Below are positions 30,138 through 40,594 of a DNA stretch of 60,343 nt, piece after piece; position 1 is the stretch's first letter; every line of letters begins with the position of its first letter. The notes under the pieces were generated by a model. The model searched no databases. It was given only the letters and a program-made list of their open reading frames with translations, and was not told where the DNA came from. Source of the DNA: Chara braunii (lineage: Eukaryota; Streptophyta; Charophyceae; Charales; Characeae); assembly GCA_003427395.1 (NCBI GenBank), contig BFEA01000063.1, positions 1,036,107 to 1,096,449 on the forward strand. The letters run 5' to 3'. The translations under genes and the position numbers were made by a program.

Positions 30138-32276
30138 GTGTGCCTGTTTGTTTCGTTTCACCTGATGTGCAGGTTTGACTTTTTGAAGGCAGTCATGAAG
30201 AGGGGCGGGCGGGGCACACGACCACGACAGAGACCTCTCGGGGCATCCGGAGGGGAGGAGCGGCATGGGCCCTTCAGGAGAGAGCCTACACCCGTGTTTG
30301 ATGACGACAATATCGAGCTCTTCTTGGACGCCTACCGAGAGCATGCAGCCCAGAGAGGATGGGACGTGTTTGAGAGGGTACGTCACTTGAGGGGAATTGG
30401 GAGGTTCAAGGAGCCCATTGCGCAAACCAGGGAGGAGGCCCTGACCTGGTCAGAGGTAGAGGCAAGGATGCAGAGATTGAGAGCTTCACCTTTGGGGAGT
30501 AATGGGCTACCTATCCGCTTGGAGGAAGAGAAAGTAGAGGAGTTCATCTCGGCATACGAACAGTATATGAGCGATCAGGGGGTTCCGCGGGATGAGTCGG
30601 TGCAGGCGCTTCTCATTTGGACCAGAGGAGCGGAGCGTCCGCTGGTGAGGCAGATCCGGGGTCGGGCACGAGATTGGGAGGATTGTCGGGCTCAGTTGAG
30701 GGAGGCGTTCTGACGGTCGGAACCAGAGAGGCCAGAACCTAGGGTTGATAGAAGACAGCGGAGCAAGAGGTTAAGAGATTTGGAGGCAAGAGAGCCGGTG
30801 GCGTCGAGAGGCGACCGTAAAGCCTTGGCACAACGGGAAGAAGGACAAGTAGGACTAACTAGGGCGGGGGAGTCCTTCCCTGTTTGTGGCCTCGGGCAGT
30901 TGGAGTTTCATCCAGTCATGGAGGGTGACCTACCAGGATCCTCGCCACGGGCACCAGGGCGGAAGGAGAGCGAGGGACCGGCAACACCATTCAGAGGCCT
31001 GGAAGCCCACCTGGACGCGTCCCAGTGGGAGGCCTCCTCAGCGGGAGTGAGCCCTATGGACCCATCAGGAGAGGAGCGAATTCGCCCCGAGCCCATGGCA
31101 GAGCCACTGTGATTGAAGGGGGTAGGGGCGGAAGATGTTATTGTGGTGGAAGGTGATACTCCTCCTGACTTCCCAGCTCGAGTTCAGACGTGGCGGTGTT
31201 GGCCAGAGGGCGTCCCGGAGCCAGACAGCCAGGAGGCCCCAGTACCACCACCAAAAGTCGCTATGTCATCCAGGCAGGAGGATGAGGCACGGGGACCGGA
31301 AGAAGGGTAGAGAGCTGAGCCCCGCCTAGTCATTGATTCGCGTTTAGCCTCGCATGCAGCTAAGCACCCTGACATTGAGGAGCCCAGCCTGGTTGGGCCA
31401 TCATCGGGGCCAGCATGTACTGAGTTAAAGGAGGGCTCGCAAGTTGTGACTGGGGAAGTCACGGAGGCAAGCACAGGAAAGGAGCCAGACGAAGTCGCCC
31501 AGGTAAAGTGTGCCAAGGTACGAGCTCGCCTTGCGGAGATACATGAGCAAAGGGACAGGATGGAGGCTGCAGGGATAGCGCCAATGCCACCAGTCGACCC
31601 TAAGATGAGTGAGCAGAGGATTGATGAGTTGTGGGCCAGATATGAGGGACAGAGAGAGGCAGCTCGCCAGAGGGCACAAGAGACGGGTCAGGCAACTGAG
31701 GGTGCAGACGATGCGATAGAGGTTGGGGAGCTGGGTTTTTTGGCCACTAGAAAGGTCATCGAGTGGGTGGACAAGGAGATAAAGCAGACATCCATCACGG
31801 CTTTTCAAAGGTACTCGCTACTCAATGATGAGCTGACCCTCAGGAAAGAGGAGATGGAACAGCTGACTGCCCAACTCGCAAAGGAGAGGGCCGAGAACAA
31901 GGCCTGGCAAACTCGCCTGGAGGCAAAGAAGGTTGAGTGGGAGGCGAAGCTCAAGGAAATGGCGGCCGCAATGGAAAGACTTGTCGCTACCAAGGTGATC
32001 GACTGGGCTGAGCAAAGCAGGTACGGCATCCAAGGCAAGGGGGTGCAAGGGCTGTTGGCCAAGAGGAGGCGGCAGAGACATCTCGGCAAGAGAAGTTGGG
32101 GAAGGTATTTCTGGACCCAGGTATTTCTGGCCAAGAGGAGGCGGCAGAGGAGGCGGCCAACACTAGGATCTGTTGCTGTAGACCGCGGATTGTGCATCCC
32201 GCTGTGTATGGCTGCGGAGCCACTGAAGGTTGTCGTTGGTGATCCGCTGAGGATTACGATTGCTGACTACTACTGA
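30138..32276 (+). pseudogene. Element B ORF3, extra reading frame after pol with duplicated gag-like block and coiled coil
   Basis: One reading register stays coding-like for about 2.1 kb. Only TGA (30711), TGA (31110) and TAG (31308) interrupt it, and there are no frameshifts, unlike gag. A likely start is ATG 30195, 28 bases after an acceptor-like TTTCACCTGATGTGCAG. Two similar blocks follow. The first has DDDNIELFLDAYREHA and ends TWSEVEARMQRL; the second has EEEKVEEFISAYEQYM and ends DWEDCRAQLREAF. Both resemble helical gag-type modules. A Pro/Glu/Ser-rich middle follows, then a long charged helix predicted as coiled coil (about 31780-32020). The end reads into LTR sequence at 32155, so the true C terminus is lost. 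Function unknown; I do not recognise a named family. Confidence 0.6.
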
Positions 32277-33040
32277 TGTTACTAAAGGTTGCCGTTAAGG
32301 AATGCGGCTGCAGCTAAGGACTATTGCGGGTTGCTGTTGTTGGGGATTGCGGCTGTGGCGGTTGGCCGCCGCTGAGCTCTGCTGCTACGCATAAGGACTG
32401 ATGCAGGGTGTTGGGGATTAGAGGAGTAGTCAGGAGGGAGCTTGCTACTGCGGGTTGGAGGCTCGTCGGGGGAGGGGGGCTACCTTGGCGGTTTGAGTTC
32501 GTTGACCAAGTTGTTACATCTGGCCATCATTGCGGGGCCCTCAGACGCAGAAGACATCAAGGCCCTCTCATGCGAGTCTGAGTGCACCCCTTTTGTATCT
32601 TAGAGACTTAATGTTTCTTCTTCTGCCCTTCTCACTCTCAGTCTAGTCTATTGGTTTGGAGAGGAAGGCGGCAGGCGGGATTGCAACCGGTAATCCGCGC
32701 CAAGGCCTTTGTGGGAGGTTGCCCCACCGATTGCGGGAGCCCTGCCGGAACTCAGGAGGAGTTCTGGAGGCAGGGAACTCAGAGGTAACCATTGCTTCCT
32801 TTATAAACCCAATCTAACCCCTATCCATACCTCTCCCTATGTATTGGCTGACTGCATTGTATGCCACCCTTACTTTGACTTTGAGTTGACTTTCAGGACA
32901 CTAATCAGACCAACTAAAGGAATGCTTGTAAAATGGCAGTTTCAGTTCTTGATTGTCTGAAAGCAGATTGTCACAAAGGGGTGTATCTGGGGGAAGGCTG
33001 GGAGGAATGCAGTTTTGCTTGCACTTGAATGGGTCTTATA

Positions 33041-33890
33041 GGGTCAGGCATTGTTTCTAAGATGAATGGCCTGACTGCTGTGTTTTGTTCTGTTTTCTGA
33101 AGAACCAAGCATTGTTTCTAAGATGAATGGCTTGGTTGTTGTGTTTCTTTAATTGTGTCCGACATTGTTTCTAAGATGAATGGTCTGGCTACTTATTTCT
33201 TAGGGGTATTGTTTGCTTGACTTTTAAGGGTCAGACATTGTTTCTAAGATGAATGGTCTGACCGCTGTTTACTTAGGTGGTTTCTGAACAGTGTTTGGGT
33301 CAGACCCAATGTACTTTGCTTTTTTATATATGTGCTGAGAGAGGGAGAGTTGAGCATTGTTTCTAAGACGAATGACTCATCTCTCCTTGGTTGTTTCATT
33401 CTGAGGGAAGATTCAGGCCAAAGGACTAGACATTGTTTCTAAGACAAATGGTCTAAGTCTGAGGCTTCAAGATTATAACGAGAACAAAGGAATATAATTT
33501 TCTATAATTTTATATATGTATATATATATATATATGCATATGTGAAAACAAGGCTAGTCAGACATTGTTTCTAAGATGAATGGTCTGACTATAGCCCTAT
33601 CACAAACGAAGAAAGTATAATGAAGAGTTATAACTGAAGGTAACAAGGGCAGGCTAAGCATTGTTTCCAAGATGAATGACCCAACCCTACGCCCTTCTTT
33701 TGAAGACTAAGGTGCAGAGAAATATATATAACTTGGCTATTTAAAAAGTTCAGGGCGACTAAGCATGGTTTCTAAGACGAATGGCTTAGTCATATGCCCA
33801 ATGAAGAGAAAAGTAGTTGTGCAACCTGTTCGTGTATAACTAAGGCAGAGGGCTGGCATTGTTTCTAAGACGAATGGTCAGTCCTAATGC
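33041..33890 (+). repeat. Hairpin array with constant core (3' LTR B)
   Basis: Ten units lie at about 33043, 33104, 33157, 33229, 33343, 33424, 33552, 33650, 33752 and 33851. Stem examples are GTCAGGC/GCCTGAC, AACCAAGC/GCTTGGTT, GGTCAGAC/GTCTGACC, GACTAGAC/GTCTAAGTC (bulge), AGTCAGAC/GTCTGACT, GACTAAGC/GCTTAGTC and GGGCTGGC/GTCAGTCC (with two G-U pairs). The unit at 33343 can extend to about 13 positions with one mismatch (AGGGAGAGTTGAG against CTCATCTCTCCTT). The unit at 33650 pairs poorly. This is the sister of the array at 19003-19835. Confidence 0.85.
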
Positions 33891-34174
33891 CCTATGTAAG
33901 CAAGGTATAAAGGGTTGAATCACTTAAAGACTATGAACTATTGTCTGCTAAATCAACCTGGATGGTGGGAGTACTTACATTTCTGGTTTGGCCTGCATGT
34001 GAATGGGTGGCATCACTACCTAGTTAGAGTTTGAGTTGATAGGTAGTTGTTGTAGTTGCTCGCCATGTGCTAGAGCTATAGGAGTTAGATTCAATTCCTG
34101 CATTTTCTGAGATAATCTTTTTTTTTACTTAGATCAATTTCTGCATTTTCTGAGATTTTTTTTTATGCTTGGGC

Positions 34175-34495
34175 TTGTATAAATCTTGGTAAGTCATTTT
34201 TCCTACGGGAAGCGCTGCCGAAATTTCTACAAATCCAAGGAGTTAGTCAAAGTTTGACTTTCCAAGGTTCAACTTGTCTGAATCCCATATATGGCTTAGT
34301 AGAAATCTGGGAAGTCTCCCTTTCTAAAGGGAGTGTTGCCCGAATTTTTGCTAATCCAGGGAGTTAGACAAAACTTGAACTTGGGAAATCAAAGACTACT
34401 TTGGTTTTCATATTCAGGTCCGTATAAATTCTTGAAAGGCAGTTTTCCTAGGGGAAGTGCTGCCGAAATTTCCTTAGTTTAGAGGAGTTATATTA
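34175..34495 (+). repeat. Second hairpin-bearing repeat trio (3' LTR B)
   Basis: Counterpart of 20118-20445. It keeps TTTTCCTACGGGAAGCGCTG and related variants in three spaced copies, with small differences from the 5' copy. Confidence 0.6.
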
Positions 34496-34761
34496 CATTC
34501 TAACAGGTGACAAGTTTTGACAGTCCACTCTGTATAGAGGAGATCCAGCCAAAGGTCTACCTTTTCCTTGGGCACTGACTAGAAGTAAACTTAGATCTGG
34601 TTGGCTAGCTGAAGTTTGGGTGAGACGATGATATAGAGGGTGTTCCCCATAGAACTTACATGTCTAGTCTTGGGCATCGACCTGTTTTGTGTTACAGGCC
34701 GGTTTGATCGATCTGATTCCGGATTTGGGCTAGAGTCAACTGATCCCTTGAGGATCATCTT

Positions 34762-34798
34762 CTGTTATCACTGATAACACTGTTATCACTGATAACAG
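34762..34798. repeat. Tandem pair of CTGTTATCACTGATAACA palindromes
   Basis: The single palindrome of the 5' LTR (20703-20721) is present here twice in tandem, followed by GGTCGG. Confidence 0.75.
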
Positions 34799-36728
34799 GT
34801 CGGTAACTGATTCGTCGGTCCACGACTCAATTCTTACTCACTCCCCATTCTCAACCTAAAAGGCTTTAGCCCTGGTGATCCTTTTGTTTGTTAAAGGTTT
34901 CACCCAGACTTTTATTAAATGGTCATTTAACAAAAGTACTGAGTAATTAATTATGGTTGGCAGGAGGTTGGGGCTTGCATGGCTAAAGCAAGGAGTATTA
35001 GTATGGAGATTGGTCGGAGTTGACTCCGTGTAGTGTGTGGATTTTTGCTTGACTCCTGGATGTGATTGCAGGTATGTACTGTGGCTCGAGTTATTGGATC
35101 GGACTGCCTGCGATCTCACATATATATATGGTTGTGAGGAGTCTCATGGTGATTGTGAGATGTGATCGTCACATATCTATTCCCCTATATATATATATAT
35201 GTATGCGTACCTACATGGGGTATTAGCGTGGCCTGAAGTACCCGCGTACTAAGGACCCAAACGAGGGTTGGGGTGAATAGTAGGGAGGGCATGACCCCCG
35301 CTTTTTTTCTCGAAGAATTCTTGGTCGAACGTGAGCCCTGAGCTTGGAATACGATGGTCCTCGCCTAGGGTGACCCCCGGTCCTTAGCCTAATACTAAAA
35401 GGGTTTTTCTTTGATAAGCGTTAAAAGTACTTGTTTCTTTTCTTTGTTGCGATTTACCTTGGTGGAACGATAAAGTTCCGGGCGGAAGGGTTAGCATGTC
35501 GCTGGTGATACGTCAGACAACTCACCACCGCTCTAAATTCCTTCCTGCCCTAGGGGCCGTCTTACCCCGCACCCTTTGGGACACCTCAGGGTGCAGAAGA
35601 CGGTAAGGCTCTCAGGTCGGTTTTGCACCCACTAAGGGGTTACCCCCCCCTTAGCGCGCGCTTCAACCAACGCCTGAGCGTCGGAAATGACCCCATGGCT
35701 CAGAATAAGACCGTTTGGGTATGGGCGCCACATAATGCATCGTCATCATAGATACTCACATAGAGCTGCATAGTGAGATGGTATATGTAGGTCCAGCGTC
35801 CGCGCGATCTTATAGTAAGTTCACGCGCAGCACCCGCCGATTCTCGCATTAAAAGGTTATGGGTCAAGCGGCGAGACCACGAGCGCGACACGGTCAATAG
35901 ACTCAGGGTTTTGGGGTGTGGTCTTCAACCGCGCATGGCGGTTGTCCAGCGTCGAGAGATTCACCCTCAAGGCGCGTGTCAGCTGGCACTTGAGTGTCGA
36001 ATGCGACCCTCAAGATTAATGGGGGTCGCGCGAGCATGGGTGCTACATAGTACGCCACTATTGCGACCGCTTGCGTACGCTTGCATTGCGAGTCGATATG
36101 AGTTAGCCCTGCATCCGCGCGATTTTATACTAAGCCTCGCACGAGACGCCTATCCGATTTCCTCGTCGGAAAGTTATTGGACGGCTACTAAGGGGCTAGG
36201 AGCGTTGTCACATTGTTTGTGTTGTGTCGTTTCGTGTGTATTTGTGTGTGTGTGTTCCCTTTTTGTGCTCGTAGAGTGGTGTATGCGTGGTGAGTGGGAT
36301 GCGTCCTAACCGACTGACGACGAGCCGCGTTTGGGACTTCAGCCCCCCAAGATGTCAGTTCGTGTGTGGGTCCAATGGGCGTATTACCGCGCGTACCCCC
36401 TATGCTACAACGAACGAGAAACGCCCTCGGCTGGTCCACCTCTGCGATTGCAACCGAGTAGCTTTCGTACTATGGACTGGTAGCTCAGCGGGGATACGCC
36501 CACCGAAGGGAGGTGACATCTCCCGTAAGGTGGAGGTAAGATGTGCCTCGCGTAGGCCCTATCCTGTCGTAGGGGCTTGCGAGAGGTATGGCTGGCGCAC
36601 TCGGCCAGAGCGGCCTAAGGAAGCTCCATTTGTGTGTTCATGACAAGGTTGGTCCAACTCCGGCGTGATGCGGCCGAGAGGGTCCTGCGCTGCCACGTGT
36701 GGTGCCAGACTGATGCGCTCGACAGTGG

Positions 36729-39700
36729 TGATGTCCATAGCTTTTTCGGAACACCACATGGCATTAGGAACGCAAGAATGCAAGTGCAACCATTGAAGAC
36801 CTCCCACTTTAGTTTCTAGTAATATGAGGATAAGATGGATGTAAAACAGAAGCCATTTGGGGGATATAGAGGGCAATTTTAAGGTTGAGACCTTATGTTG
36901 CCAGTTCATGGAGAGCTCAGCTTGTAGGGACTGAGGTTCCGAGTGGAGAGCACTGGCATGACCAATCTTCGCAAAGTAATCTAAAATAGGGATTTTTTTT
37001 TTGATGCCCAGATTAGCGGAGATGATCCATCCATACTTATCTGTATCGACCTTCCAATACTTCTCAAGGGAGGACTGTGAGTCGATTTGAAAAGTGGGTA
37101 ACCCATTGGAGTCCTTCTTCTGCCGCACTTGGACTTCTTGCATATCTTTCAGGACTGAAGGTAGAGCCTCCTTGGTTTGCACCAATCTAGAGTCTTCGAA
37201 TTTCCATTTCGATGCTTCACACGAACCATCTTCATTAATCTTATCGATTCTATAGTAGGTGTTCGGTGGAGCTGAAGGTTTGAACCATTGTTGTTCTCTG
37301 AATATGTTGGATGGTTGAGATAGGATTTGTATCCAACCCGCCAGAATTGCTTACGTTATAGCCGACAGATTGGCCACTGTATTTTGAAGTCCTGTCAGTT
37401 GTGGGCACAATTATGATGCTGTTTTCCACCTGTTGTGTTCCTCGTCCCAAATGTGTCGGACCAACCAGACTCCCCGTTGTCGGTGCTCTTGGCTACAGAG
37501 AACGAAAGTCCAGTGCTTGCCCTGATTGCTGTGTTCTCAAGAAAGCATGTGTTAAGTATTTCGATTCTGGTTGATGGTTTTTCCAGGAGTTGGGGGAGCA
37601 TCTTGCTCCATTCTTTGAGGATCCCAGTCTAGGTATCACTGTTAGACTTGGAGGTAAAGGGACGCATTAGTAAGGCGTACCAGACAACCTCGGGGTTAGA
37701 GAAGTGTCATTGTTCTGCTAGGTAGTGTTGTGTTATGGTTATCCATGTCATTGACTGTTGTTCTTCTTCTGTGGTCAGGGCCCATACAGGCGATTTGGCA
37801 AGTAGGGTTCAGTTTTTGGTGGCAGGGTCTAGTATCCCTAGGCCACCGACTTTCCTTTTTCAGTAATTTTGTTTCAGCTTACCTTAATGAGGGTTGAATC
37901 AGCTTCAAAGTTCCCTTTCCACAATAGTCTAGTGAGTAACCATCTAATATTGACTGTTGAGCCAGGCAACAAGGAGCATATAGATAGAATGTACCATACT
38001 TTTGGGGAAATGAATGTATTGATGATCATTGCCCTACCTAATAGGGAGAGAAGCTGTGTTTTTGACCAGAAGGAATAGGCATCGCGGATAGTGTTCTCTA
38101 TAATAGAGGCTTGTACTTCGGAGGGATTCCCGAATGAGACTTGAATCCCTAAGTACCGTTCCGAATCCGTACTCTTTCACTGTGATACCAAGGTTTACTG
38201 CTAGGGGACAGTCATCCGGAGTAAGGGCTATCGATTTTTGTCAACTCACCCTCATTTCCGAGGTTGTTTCATATGTCGACAGACATTGTTCGAGAGTTGT
38301 GAGTGAGGGTACTGAGTTTTCGCAAATTATGGAGAAATCATCCGCCAAAGCAGAGACTTTAATAGAGTAGTTATGAGAGATCTGGAGACCCGAATCGTCC
38401 GGATGATTGCGGACCAAGTTAAGGAGCACTTCTCATTGGATAACAAATAAGGATGGGGCTAGTGGGCAGCCTTGTCGAAGAGATCGGGTAACTTGAAAGG
38501 CGGAGGAAGGGTGTCCATTCACGAGGACTCTACCAGACCATGCACCATATAGAGCTCCCATGAATTTCCTAAAGTTATTTCCCACTCCCACTCGCTCCAG
38601 GGTAGCCTGTACGAAATCCCAGTTGACGCGGTCGTAAGTTTTTGAAAATCTATCAGAATCACCGCCTTGTTCAATTTCTTATATTTGATCCAATCAATGG
38701 ACTGTGAGATGGTCATTATATTGCCCAGAACCTGTCGCCCAGGCACGAAGCGAGATTGGTCCGGGTGTACTAGCTTGTGGAGTAGAGGATTAATACGGCG
38801 GGCTCATGCTTTAGCTAGAATCTTGCCTTGGACATTTAGAAGGGAGATGGGGCGATAATTCCTCGCCTCAGATTTATCCCCTTTCTTATAGAGGAGGATA
38901 ATGATACCATCCGCTGTTCGGGGGCCCAGGGGATGATCCGCTAAAATATTGTTGAAGATTCTGAGAAGATCTAGTGCAATGAGGTTCCAAAATCGAAGGT
39001 AGAATTCGACCGGGAGGCCATCAGGGCCCAGGCATTTCCCGGTGGCCATGATGTGAACAGCCTCAGAAAGCTTGGTCATCGTCAACTGTTTTTCCAGTGG
39101 AGACGCTTCTAGATCTTAAAGGATTCACTTGGTAGAGTTCCAGAGGAAATTTTCCAGATGTGAGGGTATTATTGGGATGGCGGGCGGTTTTTCAGAAGTG
39201 AGCAGTTGTTCGTAGAAGATCCTTACATATTCACAAAGTTCAGTGGAGTCTTGGGCGGGTGGCTAATTAGGGTCAGTAGTATGTGTGACGAGAGTGATTA
39301 ATGTGTTCTTTCCCAGATGTCTAATCGCATTGGATGTCTTATCCGTGATTTTGTCCGTGTATAGGATCTTATCTATTTAGCGGTATTTACTCCATAGGTT
39401 ATGGTTCCTAATTTGCAGGTTCCGTCATTCCTACAGTAGTCTGTTTCTTTTTCGCGAGTTAACCATCACAGAAAAGAAGCAATCTGATGTTTTACTATCT
39501 AGTTTTTCTATTTCCCTTTTGATCTGTATTTCTTCATATTTCCTATTAACTGCCTCTACCCATGAGATGAGGTTTAGTTGATTGGAAGTTAGAGTGAGGC
39601 CTTTGTCAAGCCATAGTCCCTCGTCTTCAAAAAGTATCGTAGTATTCCTCCATTCCTCCCATGTCTTCCAGACCCAATCAACCACTCCGGGGTCTTCTAA

Positions 39701-40491
39701 CACATGGAGGCTCAGCCTAAAAAGACCCTTCCCTTTTGTGGCTTGCAAACCCTTGTTGATCTCCAGACGCACGGGTTTGTGGTCCGAGAGTGGGTCTGTG
39801 ATGTTGTCTATTTTGTGTGTTAGTTGCAAAAGTGCCCCATTAGTCAAGAAAAAATTCAGTCTACGTAGGGTAGATAAATTAGATTCGGATGAGGTAGATG
39901 AGGTCCAAGTATAGTCCCGTGCATCTGGGTACAATGAGCGGAACGGGTCGAAGAGACCATTATCTACCATCAGATCATTAAGTGCAGCGGATTCATTTGG
40001 ATGTGACAGAGAAGTGGTTGAGTCCAGGTCCGGATTGGGGACTGTGTTGCAATCCCCCCCCGGGCCAATGATCAGGAAGTCCACGGGTGGGATTCTAATA
40101 CTGAGATTAGTGATAAAGTATGTTTTCCCTGAGTGTTCTGATGGGACGTACACAGACATAAAACACCACTTTTTGTTGTCAATGTTCAGTGTCGACCACA
40201 CCCAATGTCCCTGTGGGTCAAAATCATAATTATGCATAAAAGGTGAAAGTTTTTTTGTATTAATATCCGTGTGCCTCCTTTGGAACCTTGAGTCGGGGCC
40301 CGGGTTTGAGACCCACTCCACCACTTTGGCATAGAATTCACCCTGTCTTTCGACGGTTTGGTTTCTTGCAGCAGTATGATAGAGACATGATTTGAGTGGA
40401 TTCAGGCCTTGAGCCGTGAGCGTTTGTGTTTGCCATTGTTATCTACTAAACCACGAACATTCCATGTGGCTACCCAGAGTCTACTGTCCAT
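36729..40491 (-). pseudogene. LINE ORF2: AP endonuclease and reverse transcriptase
   Basis: Minus strand. ATG at 40491 starts MDSRLWVATWNVRGL, the APE N terminus. TGA at 40404-40402 precedes IIHSN-like sequence and SIILLQETK (catalytic Glu). A frameshift near 40320 leads into the next register with LIIGPGGDCNTVPN and SDHKPV. The usual RxD motif reads RLNFFL, so that Asp is lost. RT motifs follow: GKCLGPDGLPVEFYLRFW, EARNYRPISLLNVQGKILAKA, SRFVPGRQVLGNIMTISQSI, AVILIDFQK and, in another register, SALADDFSII (catalytic Asp pair, 38337-38342). Several stops are present. The frame continues to 36729, where element B is inserted, and resumes at 14289. It encodes the nicking and target-primed reverse transcription enzyme of a LINE, now inactive. 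Confidence 0.8.
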
Positions 40492-40594
40492 GAATGGACT
40501 TCGCCTGCGCCATCTGGTGGATAGGCGACTGAGAAGAGGCATCAAGGCCAGCGGGGGTGACCAGATTGGTAGTATCTCATGAGAATTTCATTGT

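Larger units (their letters stand above)
14294..36724 (+). mobile_element. Ty3/gypsy-type LTR retrotransposon B with an extra 3' ORF
   Basis: The 5' LTR starts TGTCGGCGCG at 14294 and ends CTCGACA at 23074. The truncated 3' LTR is 32155-36724. GTGG flanks both ends (14290-14293 and 36725-36728), and the LINE frame is interrupted at exactly these points. Inside, in order, are a primer-binding site, leader, gag with CCHC knuckle, protease, RT, RNase H, integrase and a further 0.7-kb-codon ORF3. The order RT-RNase H-integrase is Ty3/gypsy. The RT through integrase frame is a single register with only three point stops; gag and protease carry frameshifts as well. The element is not active as it stands. 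Confidence 0.85.
32155..36724 (+). repeat. Element B 3' LTR, truncated at its 5' side
   Basis: The match to the 5' LTR starts at GGCCAACACTAGG (18409 and 32155) and ends at CTCGACA (36724), followed by the GTGG duplication. The first 4.1 kb of the LTR and the polypurine tract are missing, so the junction at 32154/32155 is a deletion breakpoint. Other differences from the 5' copy are an extra segment at about 32746-33045, one rather than two 90-bp units near 35476, and a deletion near 35917. Confidence 0.8.

Noticed and set aside
36559-36724. Extension of the LINE frame past 36725
   Set aside because: The open frame runs into the end of LTR B; LINE similarity stops at the GTGG duplication.
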